From Verrucomicrobiaceae bacterium (lineage in GTDB: Bacteria; Verrucomicrobiota; Verrucomicrobiia; Verrucomicrobiales; Verrucomicrobiaceae), in assembly GCA_029865835.1 (NCBI GenBank), contig JARXAL010000208.1:1-42900 (forward strand): a DNA stretch of 42,900 nt, written 5' to 3'. A program made the translations under genes and the position numbers. Positions within the stretch are counted from its first letter, which is position 1. Every line of letters begins with the position of its first letter. This document shows, piece after piece, positions 1 through 8,328 of the stretch. The notes under the pieces are model-generated. The model ran no database searches, was not told where the DNA came from, and worked only from the letters and a program-made list of their open reading frames with translations.

Positions 1-13
1 TCCAGGTGCTGTT

Positions 14-1282
14 ATGATTCGTTCTGTGATCCGCTTTGTTTTGCCGCTGCTGGTGCTGGGTGCCTGCGGCTATGCGGGGTGGTGGCTGGTGAACAGCAAG
101 CCGGAACCCGAGGTGGCGGAGATGCCAGCGCCGTTGCTGCGGGTGGAGGGGATCACTTTGAAGGCGAGTGTGTTTCCGGTGGTGGCGAGGTCGCAAGGGA
201 CGGTGCAGCCGCAGGTGCGGACGGTTTTGACTTCGGAAGTGGGGGGGCGTGTGGTGGAAATGTCGCCGCATTTCAGGCCGGGGTTCTTTTTCAAGAAGGA
301 TGAGTTGCTGGTGCGGGTGGATCCGGTGAACTACGAGACGGCGCTGGTGGAGGCGAAGGCGGCTTTGGCGACGGCGGAGGCGCTGCTGGTGGATGAGAAG
401 GCGAAGGCTGAACAGGCGATCGAGGGGTGGAAGGCGTTGGGGAGGAGTGCGGAGCCGAGTCCGATGCTGACGCGGGTGCATCAGGTGGCGAAGGCGCAGG
501 CGGATGTGGAGGCGGCGAGGGCGCAGATTCGGAAGGCGGAGCGGGATTTGGAGCGGACGGAGTTGCGGGCGCCCTATGATGGGCAGGTGTTGAGGCAGGC
601 GGTGGATTTGGGGCAGGTGGTGAATGCGGGGGCGGACCTGGGGGAGATTTTCGGGGTGGCGGTGGTGGAGGTGCGGTTGCCGGTGCCGGAGCGTGAGATG
701 GCGTATTTGAAGATGCCGGAGTGGCGTCGGGATCAGGATCGGGGTGAGCCGGGGGCGGAGGTGCGGCTGATGACGCAGGCGGGCGGTAAGGGGTCGCTGT
801 GGATGGGGCGGTTGGTGCGGGTGGAGGGGGCGGTGGATGAGGGGACGCGGCAGACGATTGCGGTGGCGCAGATTGAGGATCCGTTTGGGGTGCGGGCGGA
901 TGGGCAGTCGCCTTTGAAGATCGGGCAATTTGTGGAGGCGGAGATTTTGGGGACGTCGCTGCCGGATGTGCTGGTGTTACCGAGGGCGGCGGTGCGTGCG
1001 GGCAATGAGATCATTCTCATTACGAAGGAGAACAAGTTGAAGCGGGTGATGGTGCAGCCATTGGCGGGGGACATTCGGCAGGTGGTGGTGTCGGCGAAGG
1101 CGGAGAAGGGGCCGCGAGACGGGGATGTGCTGTGTGTGACGCCGATCCCGTTTCCGGCGGATGGGGCGCGGGTGTTGCCTGTGATTGATGGGCAGTCGGA
1201 GCGGCCGGGAGTGACGGCGGAGTTGGAGGGGGTGAAGGCGGGGAGCAAGCCGAAGGGGGCGAAGGCGGGGCGGGAGTCTTGA
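14..1282 (+). CDS. RND/HlyD-family efflux periplasmic adaptor
   Basis: 422 aa. This is a membrane-fusion (adaptor) protein that would link an inner-membrane pump to an outer-membrane channel. The N-terminus is a hydrophobic segment (about residues 5-25) holding a possible lipobox, LGAC, with Cys18. It is followed by a barrel-sandwich half (GGRVVEMSPHFRPG), an alpha-helical hairpin rich in Ala/Glu/Lys (about residues 110-180), the second lipoyl half (LRAPYDGQV...VDLGQVVNAG) and beta-barrel and membrane-proximal domains. The family call rests on this order. No pump gene follows: the next gene is a DUF433 protein. The partner must lie upstream of the window or elsewhere. The start ATG has only a weak AGG upstream. 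The substrate cannot be told from the sequence. Confidence 0.85.
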   Translation: MIRSVIRFVLPLLVLGACGYAGWWLVNSKPEPEVAEMPAPLLRVEGITLKASVFPVVARSQGTVQPQVRTVLTSEVGGRVVEMSPHFRPGFFFKKDELLVRVDPVNYETALVEAKAALATAEALLVDEKAKAEQAIEGWKALGRSAEPSPMLTRVHQVAKAQADVEAARAQIRKAERDLERTELRAPYDGQVLRQAVDLGQVVNAGADLGEIFGVAVVEVRLPVPEREMAYLKMPEWRRDQDRGEPGAEVRLMTQAGGKGSLWMGRLVRVEGAVDEGTRQTIAVAQIEDPFGVRADGQSPLKIGQFVEAEILGTSLPDVLVLPRAAVRAGNEIILITKENKLKRVMVQPLAGDIRQVVVSAKAEKGPRDGDVLCVTPIPFPADGARVLPVIDGQSERPGVTAELEGVKAGSKPKGAKAGRES

Positions 1283-1366
1283 GGTGGGGCGGGTGGGCGG
1301 TTGGGGTGCTGCGGAGTGGTGCATCTGGCTCTGCAATCTCGTTGCCTGTCCTTTAAGATTATCGGC

Positions 1367-1618
1367 ATGAACGCTGAAGCCTTACTTGAACATATTTGGA
1401 TTGATCCGGCGCGTTGTGGGGGTCGGCCTTGTATTCGGGGGCATCGGATTTGGGTGTCGATGGTGCTCGATTTGTTGGCTGAAGGGCTAACAGCGGAAGA
1501 GATCATGAAAGAGCATTACCCGCAGATCACGCTGGAAGACATTCACGCTTGTATTGCCTATGGGTCGGCGATGTCACAGGAGCGTTATGTGTCGGTTGCA
1601 CTTGAAGAAGTGGTATGA
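1367..1618 (+). CDS. DUF433 domain protein, probable antitoxin
   Basis: 83 aa from the ATG at 1367; an upstream in-frame start at 1301 would add a tail with no family resemblance. The protein matches the DUF433 pattern: an IDPARCGGRPCIRGHRI segment near the N-terminus, then VSMVLDLLAEGLTAEEI and a helical tail ITLEDIHACIAYG. DUF433 proteins are small winged-helix-like proteins, commonly encoded just before a DUF5615 PIN-like gene in presumed toxin-antitoxin pairs. The same order occurs here, because its stop overlaps an ATG (ATGA at 1615-1618) that opens a degraded DUF5615 reading frame. The DUF433 frame itself is intact. Role as an antitoxin is inferred from family and context. Confidence 0.8.
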   Translation: MNAEALLEHIWIDPARCGGRPCIRGHRIWVSMVLDLLAEGLTAEEIMKEHYPQITLEDIHACIAYGSAMSQERYVSVALEEVV

Positions 1619-1756
1619 GGCTGAAGTTGGATGAGAACCTGGGTGAGCGTGGCAGGGAAATGCTGATTGCGGCTGGGCGCGATGTTGACGCCAACCCTCA
1701 GTGGCCATTTGTGGATCGTTGAAGAGGGGCGTGTGCGGGTCTATGATCCGTCCTGA
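1615..1756 (+). pseudogene. DUF5615 PIN-like protein remnant (internally deleted)
   Basis: The ATG overlapping the DUF433 stop opens a frame reading MRLKLDENLGERGREMLIAAGRDV, the standard N-terminus of DUF5615 PIN-like proteins (an LDEN acidic motif, then a helix and GxDV). This frame soon ends with TGA at about 1723. Another frame just downstream (1706-1756) reads HLWIVEEGRVRVYDPS and stop, which matches the typical DUF5615 C-terminus. The central part, with the remaining acidic residues, is missing and the two ends are out of frame. I read this as an internal deletion that inactivated the toxin-like partner while leaving DUF433 intact. Family identification is from motif memory, not a search. 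Confidence 0.65.
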
Positions 1757-1838
1757 GACCTTGCAGAGAAGGGCCTGAAATCGGGTGTCGAGAAGCGGAC
1801 GTTGAAGATGAGATTGGGTGGGGCATGGTGGGGGTGTG

Positions 1839-4517
1839 ATGGTGTTGGTTTTGACTGCTGAAGGGGTGCTGCTCTGTGAGGGGGAGGCGGGGTCGGGGGT
1901 GGAGAGGCGGTTGGGGGAGGCGATGGAGGGTGGGGTGGGTAGGGGGCTGGTGGTGTTGGGGACGGGGCTTTGTTCGGCGGAGTTGGCGGGGCCGTGGCGG
2001 TGGCTGCGGGAGTGGGCGCGGGTGTTTCTGGGGCGGCTGTGTCAGGTGGGGGAGGTGGGGGCGATGCCGGGGCCGACGGAGGGGGAGGTGGCGGCTTGGG
2101 TGGGTGCGACACCGTGGTTTGTGGGGTCGGAGGGGGTGACGGGGGAGTTGGCGGGGCGGTGGTGGGAGGCGATGCGGGGTGAGGTGGAGGGGTTGGTGGG
2201 GGGGCGGGTGGATGGGGTGGCGGGGTGGTTGAAGGAGGTGGAGGGGGGCTGGCATGCGGTGGGGCGGGTGACGTTTCATTTGGCGGAGAACAAGAATGAC
2301 AGTGCGAGGCCGTTTGCGTTTTTGGCGACGTTCACGGAGCGGTTGAGCGAGTCGGGGGCGCCGCAGCATGTGCCGTTGGCGCGGGCGATGCAGATGTATG
2401 CGAAGGGGAGTGATGCGATGGCGCTGAATGCGCTGTTGGAACCGGTGCGGGCGGCGGCGGGGCGGAGCGGGTTGATTCGGCAATGGTTGGAGTCGCGCCG
2501 ATTGTTTCAGGCGATGGCGATGACGGCGCCGGAGGCTTACCGATTGCTGCGGGAGTGCGAGGTGCTGCAGGAGTGCGGGATCATTTTGAAGCTGCCGAAC
2601 TGGTGGCGCGGGGGACGGGGGACGCGGCCGGTGGTGCAGGTGGCGATCGATGCGCCGAAGCGGTCGTCACTGCATGCGGGGGCGATGCTTTCGTTTCAGG
2701 CGCGGGCGAGTTTGAATGGGGAGGTTTTGACGAAGGAGGAGTGGGAGCGATTGCTGGATGCGGAGACGGGTTTGGTATCGCTGAGGGGGCAGTGGGTGGA
2801 GGTGGATGGGGCGCAGTTGCAGCAGGTGCTGAGTCATTGGGAGCGGGTGGAGCAGGCGGCGGGTGAGGGTGGGGTGGGGTTTTTGGAGGGGATGCGGATG
2901 CTGGCGGGATTTGAGGCGCGGGGAGGTGGGTTGATGGAGGAGGGGCTGCCGATGGTTTCGGCGTGGAGTGAGGTGGTGGCGGGGGGGCGGTTGAAGGGGT
3001 TGCTGGAGGAGATGGCGAATCCTGCGGAGGAGCCTGTGCCTGAGTTGAAGGCGGTGTTGAGGCCGTATCAGCAGAAGGGGTATGCGTGGTTGGTGTTCAT
3101 GACGCGGCTGGGGTTGGGGGCGTGTTTGGCGGACGACATGGGGTTAGGGAAGACGGTGCAGGTGATTGCGCTGCTGCTGCGGAGGAAGGAGTTGGGGCTG
3201 AACAAGAAGCCGAGTCTGCTGGTGGTGCCGGCGTCGTTGATTGGGAATTGGCGGGCTGAGGTGGGGAAGTTTGCGCCGGGGTTGCGGTTGAAGGTGGCGC
3301 ATGCGTCGGTGACGGGGAGGGAGGAGTTGGATGCGTTGCTGAGGGAACCAGAGCGGGTGCTGCGGGGGGTGGATGTGGTGGTGACGACTTATGGGTTTTT
3401 GCAGCGGTCGGAGATGTGGATGGAGGAGGAGTGGGGGGTGGTGATTTTGGATGAGGCGCAGGCGATTAAAAATCCGGGGTCAGGGGCGACGAAGGCGGTG
3501 AAGCGGTTGTGTGCGGAGGCGCGGGTGGCGATGACGGGGACGCCGGTGGAGAATCGGCCGGGGGATTTGTGGAGTTTGTTTGATTTTTTGAACCCGGGTT
3601 TGTTAGGTAGTGCGGGGGTGTTTGCGGAGGCGGTGAAGGTGTGTGCGCAGAGCAAGGAGGGCTATGCGCCGATGCGCAAGCTGCTGGGGCCTTACCTGTT
3701 GCGGCGGATGAAGACGGACAAGTCGATCATTGCGGATCTGCCGGAGAAGATCGAGATGAAGGTGTATTGCGGGCTGACGAAGCGGCAGACGGTGGTGTAT
3801 GCGAAGCTGGTGGAGCAGTTGGCGGTGCTGCTGAAGGACGAAGAGATGGAGCCGATGAAGCGGCGCGGGCTGGTGTTAGGTTTTTTGATGCGATTCAAGC
3901 AGATTTGCAATCATCCGAGCCAGTGGAGCGGGGATGGGACGTGGAAGGCGGAGGACAGTGGAAAGTTCATTCGGTTGGGGGAGATCATGGGGGCGCTGAC
4001 GGAGCGGCGGGAGCGGGCGCTGGTGTTTACGCAGTTTCAGGAGACGTGCGAGCCTTTGGCGCGGTATCTGGCGACGGTGTGTGGTCGCGAGGGGTTGGTG
4101 CTGCATGGTGGGACAGCGGTGGGCAAGCGTCCGAAGTTGGTGGAGGCGTTTCAGGAACCGGGTGGGCCGCCATTTATGGTGGTGTCAGTGAAGGCGGGGG
4201 GGACGGGACTGAATCTCACGGCGGCAAGCCAGGTGATTCATTTTGATCGCTGGTGGAATCCGGCGGTGGAGAATCAGGCGACGGATCGGGCGTTTCGGAT
4301 CGGGCAGAAGCGGAACGTGATGGTGCACCAGTTTGTGTGCCAGGGGACGATCGAAGAAAAGATCGATGCGATGCTGGCGGAGAAGACGGGGCTGGCGGCG
4401 GAGTTGCTGCGGAAGGAGGCGGGGGCGGAGCGGGTGCTGACGGAGATGGGGGCGGAGGAGTTGCTGCGGTTGATGGCGCTGGATTTGGGGGCGCTTGGGG
4501 GGAGCAGTGATCAGTAA
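1839..4517 (+). CDS. SNF2-family DNA helicase/ATPase
   Basis: About 892 aa from the ATG at 1839; a GTG at 1818 in the same frame is an alternative start. The N-terminal ~400 residues resemble the bacterial SNF2-associated domain (DUF3670/PF12419). The C-terminal half is a complete Swi2/Snf2 motor: LRPYQQKGYAWL, Walker A DDMGLGKT, a DEAQ box (VVILDEAQAIKNP), motif III MTGTPVENR, then the second RecA lobe with FTQFQ, GTGLNLTAAS, HFDRWWNPAVENQATDRAF and RIGQ. These proteins are ATP-driven DNA translocases thought to remodel protein-DNA complexes. In many bacteria this type sits beside a SWIM zinc-finger gene; here a SWIM gene lies about 20 kb away at 24092. The stop codon and the last residues (SSDQ) are encoded by a heptamer repeat. 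Confidence 0.9.
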   Translation: MVLVLTAEGVLLCEGEAGSGVERRLGEAMEGGVGRGLVVLGTGLCSAELAGPWRWLREWARVFLGRLCQVGEVGAMPGPTEGEVAAWVGATPWFVGSEGVTGELAGRWWEAMRGEVEGLVGGRVDGVAGWLKEVEGGWHAVGRVTFHLAENKNDSARPFAFLATFTERLSESGAPQHVPLARAMQMYAKGSDAMALNALLEPVRAAAGRSGLIRQWLESRRLFQAMAMTAPEAYRLLRECEVLQECGIILKLPNWWRGGRGTRPVVQVAIDAPKRSSLHAGAMLSFQARASLNGEVLTKEEWERLLDAETGLVSLRGQWVEVDGAQLQQVLSHWERVEQAAGEGGVGFLEGMRMLAGFEARGGGLMEEGLPMVSAWSEVVAGGRLKGLLEEMANPAEEPVPELKAVLRPYQQKGYAWLVFMTRLGLGACLADDMGLGKTVQVIALLLRRKELGLNKKPSLLVVPASLIGNWRAEVGKFAPGLRLKVAHASVTGREELDALLREPERVLRGVDVVVTTYGFLQRSEMWMEEEWGVVILDEAQAIKNPGSGATKAVKRLCAEARVAMTGTPVENRPGDLWSLFDFLNPGLLGSAGVFAEAVKVCAQSKEGYAPMRKLLGPYLLRRMKTDKSIIADLPEKIEMKVYCGLTKRQTVVYAKLVEQLAVLLKDEEMEPMKRRGLVLGFLMRFKQICNHPSQWSGDGTWKAEDSGKFIRLGEIMGALTERRERALVFTQFQETCEPLARYLATVCGREGLVLHGGTAVGKRPKLVEAFQEPGGPPFMVVSVKAGGTGLNLTAASQVIHFDRWWNPAVENQATDRAFRIGQKRNVMVHQFVCQGTIEEKIDAMLAEKTGLAAELLRKEAGAERVLTEMGAEELLRLMALDLGALGGSSDQ

Positions 4518-4572
4518 TCAGTGATCAGTGATCAGTAATCAGTAATCAGTGAGTAGTGAGTAGTGAGTAGTG
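4510..4572 (+). repeat. Heptanucleotide tandem repeat (ATCAGTR / AGTAGTG)
   Basis: Nine consecutive 7-bp units: six of ATCAGTA or ATCAGTG (4510-4551), then three of AGTAGTG (4552-4572). The array starts inside the helicase gene, supplies its TAA stop (4515-4517), and ends 11 bases before the end of the convergent DUF1015 gene. A second array of the same ATCAGTA unit is at 32165-32192. Confidence 0.9.
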
Positions 4573-4583
4573 AGTGGGGGCAA

Positions 4584-5816
4584 CTAGGCCAGGGTGTGGA
4601 TGAAGAAGCCGGAGCGGAGTTTGGGTTCGAACCAGGTGCTCTTGGGGGGCATGATTTGGTCGGCGTCGGAGATGGCCATGAGTTGTTCGACGGTGACGGG
4701 GAACATGGAGAAGGCGACAGCGAAGTCCCGGCTATCGACCAGTTTTTCGAGTTCGGCGGTGCCGCGGATGCCGCCGATGAAGTCGATGCGTTTGCTGGTG
4801 CGAGGATCATCGATGCCAAGGAGGGGGGCGAGGAGGCGGTCCTGGAGGATGGAGACGTCGAGTTGATCGATGGGGGAGGCGTCGGCGGCGGGTTTCCAGG
4901 TGAGGCGATACCACTGGCCTTTGAGGTACATGCAGCACTCGCCGGTTTTGGAAGGGGATTTGTCGGTGGTGGGCTCGAGGGTGAAGATTTGGGCGACTTT
5001 GGCGAGGAACTCTTCGCGGTCCTGGCAGTTGAGGTCTTTGACGGCGCGGTTGTAGGGGAGGATCTTCAGTTCGCTGGCGGGGAAGAGGACGCTGAGGAAC
5101 CAGTTGTAGTCTTCCTGGCCGGTGTGGTTGGGATTGGCTTCACGGCGTTTTTTGCCGACGTTGAAGGCGGAGGCGGCGCGGTGGTGGCCGTCGGCGACGT
5201 AGGCGGCGGGGACTTGCTCAGCGAAGATGGAGGTGATGGGGAGAGCGGTGGAATTGGGGAGGCGCCAGACTTGGTGGCGGACGCCATCGGGGGCGGCGAC
5301 GTCGTAAATGGGGGACTCGGTGGCGAGGTGGTTGTCGATGAGGGCCTGGACACCGGGGCGGCCGTTGTAGGTGAGGAAGATGGGGCCGGTGTTGGCGCTG
5401 AGAGTGTCGACGAGAGTGGTGCGGTCCTTCTCTTTGTCAGCGCGGGTTTTTTCGTGCTTTTTGATGATGTTGTTTTCGTAGTCCTCGATGTGGCAGACGG
5501 CGACGAGGCCGGTCTGGCTGTGGTCGCCGATGGTTTGGCGATAGAGGTACATGCAAGGGGTGGGCTCGCGGAGGAGGACGCCGTCGGCTTGGAGTTGGTC
5601 GAAGGCGGTGCGGGCCTGGGCGTAGACAGCGGGGGAGTAGGGGTCGATGTCGGGGTCGAGATCGATTTCGGCGCGGTCGATGTGGAGGAGGCTGAGGGGG
5701 TTGCCGGCGGCGAGTTCGGCGGCTTCGTCGCGGTTGACGACGTCATAGGGGACGGCGGCGACGGCGGAGGCGTGTTGGGGGGCGGGGGAGAGGCCTTGGA
5801 AGGTGCGGATGCGCAT
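4584..5816 (-). CDS. DUF1015 family protein
   Basis: 410 aa, the usual length for DUF1015 (PF06245). Recognisable family blocks are an N-terminal VPYDVVNRDEAAELAAGNPLS, a central EDYENNIIKKHEKTR, and YVADGHHRAASAF, in which the DGHHR sequence is the best conserved. The function of the family is not firmly established; it is a soluble cytoplasmic protein found next to amino-acid or sugar-acid metabolism genes in many phyla. It is the last gene of the minus-strand run. No Shine-Dalgarno sequence is seen before the ATG, as for most minus-strand genes here. A heptamer repeat lies immediately beyond its 3' end. Confidence 0.88.
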   Translation of the reverse strand: MRIRTFQGLSPAPQHASAVAAVPYDVVNRDEAAELAAGNPLSLLHIDRAEIDLDPDIDPYSPAVYAQARTAFDQLQADGVLLREPTPCMYLYRQTIGDHSQTGLVAVCHIEDYENNIIKKHEKTRADKEKDRTTLVDTLSANTGPIFLTYNGRPGVQALIDNHLATESPIYDVAAPDGVRHQVWRLPNSTALPITSIFAEQVPAAYVADGHHRAASAFNVGKKRREANPNHTGQEDYNWFLSVLFPASELKILPYNRAVKDLNCQDREEFLAKVAQIFTLEPTTDKSPSKTGECCMYLKGQWYRLTWKPAADASPIDQLDVSILQDRLLAPLLGIDDPRTSKRIDFIGGIRGTAELEKLVDSRDFAVAFSMFPVTVEQLMAISDADQIMPPKSTWFEPKLRSGFFIHTLA

Positions 5817-5937
5817 GCGGAGTGGGTTTTGGGGACAGGATTTAGAAGAAGGTCAGGGAGATTGGGGGGGAGGGGGGTGGGGTCAAGTCTTTTTGCAGAT
5901 GGGTGGTGTTGAATCGAACGGGTGGAAGGTGTGGGGA

Positions 5938-6375
5938 TTATGGGTCGAGGGTGACGAGGCTATCGATTTGGATGGGGAGGAAGAGGTGGTCGCCGATGCG
6001 GAGGCGGAGGGGTTGGCGGGAGGACGAAGGTGCGAGGTCATCGACGAGGAGGATGAGGCCTTCGCGTTCGCGGGGTTCGCCGCGGAGTTGAATGCGGACG
6101 GGATGGCTGAGGCGGATGCCCCATTGTTTTTCGAAAGCGGAGCGTTGGGCGAGTTGATCGGATTTCCAGGCGGCGTAGCCGGATTCGTCAGCGCGTTCGG
6201 GGAGGAGTCCGGCCTGGCGTTCCTGGGCGGTTTCGGTGCGCCATTTGAGGTAGCCTTCTTCGGATTTGGGGGCTGCGGCGAAGAGATCGAGGTCCGATGA
6301 GGCGCTGGGGGGTGATGAGTTGCGCTCGGAGACGGCCCAGGTTTGGCGTGGCGCGGGTTCTTCTGGTGACGGCAT
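5938..6375 (-). CDS. Hypothetical protein
   Basis: 145 aa from the ATG at 6375. A longer frame back to 6579 runs through a palindromic repeat and reads as low-complexity Ser/Pro sequence, so I reject that start. The first ~40 residues are rich in Pro, Ser and Ala. A charged helical region follows (EEGYLKWRTETAQERQ, YAAWKSDQLAQRSAFEKQWG), then a beta-rich C-terminus (HPVRIQLRGEPREREGLILLVDD, LRIGDHLFLPIQIDSLVTLDP). No signal peptide or membrane segment is visible. I do not recognise the family. It lies between DUF1501 (upstream, about 210 bases away) and DUF1015, same strand. The third codon position follows the C-rich pattern of neighbouring minus-strand genes, which supports coding. Confidence 0.6.
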   Translation of the reverse strand: MPSPEEPAPRQTWAVSERNSSPPSASSDLDLFAAAPKSEEGYLKWRTETAQERQAGLLPERADESGYAAWKSDQLAQRSAFEKQWGIRLSHPVRIQLRGEPREREGLILLVDDLAPSSSRQPLRLRIGDHLFLPIQIDSLVTLDP

Positions 6376-6555
6376 TGGATGATAAGGGGAGGATGGAGGG
6401 GCCTCACTCTTGGATTTTTTGGTTGCTGATGTCAATCGGTGGGGGAGAGCTTCGGAGTGCTGTCCGGCCACGGTTTTACGAACGCGGCTACGGGGGGCGG
6501 ACGGGAGTGTCTTCGCGTCTTTAGGGAAGTGCGGCTGCGCCGGGGGGTTGGGGGA

Positions 6556-6576
6556 GTGCAAGCAAGATGCTTGCAC
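6556..6576. repeat. Short perfect palindrome (REP-like hairpin)
   Basis: GTGCAAGCA, a 3-nt loop (AGA), then TGCTTGCAC: nine perfect base pairs. It lies 12 bases beyond the stop of the DUF1501 gene (6589) and before the unknown gene. It has no T-tract. It could fold as a transcript end or be a dispersed REP-type element. Confidence 0.6.
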
Positions 6577-6588
6577 CACCTTGGGAGA

Positions 6589-8016
6589 TCAGGCGAGGAT
6601 GCCTTTGACGACTTTTCCGGCGACGCCGGTGAGGCGGACGTCGAGGCCTTGGAACTTGGTGGTGAGGCGATGGTGGTCGATGCCGAGGAGGGCGAGCATG
6701 GTGGCGTGGAGGTCGTGGACGTCGACGATGTTTTCGACGGCGCGGTAGCCGAGTTCGTCGGTGCTGCCCCAGGTGGTGCCGGGTTTGATGCCGGCACCGG
6801 CCATGAAGAGGCTGAAGGAGAGGATGTGGTGGTCGCGACCGGTGCCCTGGCCCATGGGGGTGCGGCCGAATTCGCCCCCCCAGAGGACGAGGGTGTCTTC
6901 GAGGAGGCCGCGCTGTTTGAGGTCTTCAAGGAGAGCGGCGGTGGGGCGGTCGACGGCTTCGGCACCTTCTTTCATGCCGGCTTCGAGATTGGTGTGATGG
7001 TCCCAGGCGCGGTGGTAGAGCTGGATCATGCGGACGCCGCGCTCGGCGAGGCGGCGGGCGAGGAGGCAGTTGGAAGCGAAGGAGCCGTCGCCGGGTTCTT
7101 TGACGCCGTAGAGGTCGAGTGTGGCCTGGGTTTCGTCTTTGAAGTCGGAGAGTTCAGGGACGCTGCTTTGCATTTTGAAGGCCATCTCGTACTGGGCGAT
7201 GCGGGTGGCGATTTCGGGGTCGTTTTGCTCTTCGGCGAGGAAGCCGTTGAGGCGTTGGATTTCTTCGACGACCTGGCGTTGGGTGCTCTGGCAGACGCCC
7301 TCGGGATTGCCGATGTAGTGGACGGCGTCGCCTTTGGTTTGGAGTTGGATGCCTTGGAAGCGGCTGGGGAGGACGCCGCTGCTCCACTGGCGGGCGGAGA
7401 TGGGTTGGGGGCCGTATTTGCCGGAGGAGGTGAGGACGATGAAGCCGGGGAGGTTTTGGGTTTCGGAGCCGAGGCCGTAGAGGAGCCAGGAGCCCATGCT
7501 GGGGCGGCCCTTGATGATGGAGCCGGTGTTCATGAAGGCGTGGGCGGTGTCATGATTGATCTGCTCCGTTTGCATGGAGCGGATGACGCAGAGTTTGTCG
7601 GCCTGTTTGGCGATGTGGGGGAAGAGGTCGCTTATTTCGATGCCGGACTGGCCGTGTTTTTGGAAGTTGGTGAAGGAGCCTCGGGCTTTGAGAACCTGGC
7701 CTTGGAGTTGGGCGAGTTGCTGGCCTTTGGTGAAGGATTCGGGGAAGGGCTGTTCGTGGAGTTCTTTGAGTTTGGGTTTCCAGTCGAAGGTCTCGAACTG
7801 GGAGGGGCCGCCGGCCATGCAGAGGAAGATGACGCGTTTGGCTTTGACGGGGAGGTGCGGGGCTTTGAGGGCGCCGTGCCAGTGGTCGGGTTTGGGGAGG
7901 GTGGAGGCAGCGGTGGCTTGCTGCTGGAGCATGGCGAGGGCGATGCTGCCGAGGCCGTAGCTGGATTGTTCGAGGAAGCTGCGGCGGTTGATGCTGAGGG
8001 GATCGAAGGGGCGCAT
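6589..8016 (-). CDS. DUF1501 family protein (pair 1)
   Basis: 475 aa. The N-terminus carries a twin-arginine signal (NRRSFLEQSSYGLGSIALAML), so export in folded form is likely. The body shows DUF1501 blocks of the alkaline-phosphatase/sulfatase-like superfamily: AKRVIFLCMAGGPSQFETFDWKP, VIRSMQTEQINHD, GSWLLYGLGSE, WGGEFGRTP, GRDHH, and a C-terminal VHDLHATMLALLGIDHHRLT with several His residues that may bind metal. DUF1501 genes are typically the second gene of a unit with DUF1549/DUF1553 cytochrome proteins. Here the partner (8589-11695) is upstream on the same strand but separated by a toxin-antitoxin pair. The biochemical activity of the family is unknown. Confidence 0.9.
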   Translation of the reverse strand: MRPFDPLSINRRSFLEQSSYGLGSIALAMLQQQATAASTLPKPDHWHGALKAPHLPVKAKRVIFLCMAGGPSQFETFDWKPKLKELHEQPFPESFTKGQQLAQLQGQVLKARGSFTNFQKHGQSGIEISDLFPHIAKQADKLCVIRSMQTEQINHDTAHAFMNTGSIIKGRPSMGSWLLYGLGSETQNLPGFIVLTSSGKYGPQPISARQWSSGVLPSRFQGIQLQTKGDAVHYIGNPEGVCQSTQRQVVEEIQRLNGFLAEEQNDPEIATRIAQYEMAFKMQSSVPELSDFKDETQATLDLYGVKEPGDGSFASNCLLARRLAERGVRMIQLYHRAWDHHTNLEAGMKEGAEAVDRPTAALLEDLKQRGLLEDTLVLWGGEFGRTPMGQGTGRDHHILSFSLFMAGAGIKPGTTWGSTDELGYRAVENIVDVHDLHATMLALLGIDHHRLTTKFQGLDVRLTGVAGKVVKGILA

Positions 8017-8028
8017 GGAAAGGAGGTG

Positions 8029-8328
8029 TTAGAGGCTGAGTTTGTTGCGAATCCATTGGGGATCACGCCGAAGATCGATGATTGCCCAGATCACTGCGCA
8101 GTCCTCCTCGAGGGTGTAAAAAATACCGTGCGGAAACATGTGACTGAGCATGCGGTGGTAGTCAGCGTAGACCACACGGTGGGTGCCGGCTGTGATTCTG
8201 AGGCTTTCAATGTCGGTGCGCAGGCAGCTCGCAAAGTAGTCGCCAAGTCCGGGTTCCTGGGTCTCATAAAACCAAAAGCCTTCATCGAGATCAAGTCGTG
8301 CCTCATTTGACAGGCGAATTTGGTTCAT
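8029..8328 (-). CDS. RelE/ParE-family toxin
   Basis: 99 aa from the ATG at 8328. The start is fixed by the four-base ATGA overlap with the stop of the antitoxin gene. The sequence fits the ParE/RelE fold: N-terminal IRLSNEARLDLDEGFWFYE (two helices), a hydrophobic core, THRVVYADYHRMLSHMFPHGIFYTLEED and a terminal strand CAVIWAIIDLRRDPQWI. ParE-type members poison DNA gyrase and RelE-type members cleave mRNA on ribosomes; I cannot tell which applies. It is the downstream gene of a two-gene operon and stops 12 bases before the DUF1501 start. The pair is inserted between two genes that normally adjoin. Confidence 0.82.
   Translation of the reverse strand: MNQIRLSNEARLDLDEGFWFYETQEPGLGDYFASCLRTDIESLRITAGTHRVVYADYHRMLSHMFPHGIFYTLEEDCAVIWAIIDLRRDPQWIRNKLSL

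Noticed and set aside
6439-8310. Very long open frame (over 600 codons) on the + strand
   Set aside because: It is antisense to the DUF1501 gene and the toxin gene, and encodes Gly/Glu/Val-rich sequence with no family motifs. It results from the strand skew, which removes stop codons.
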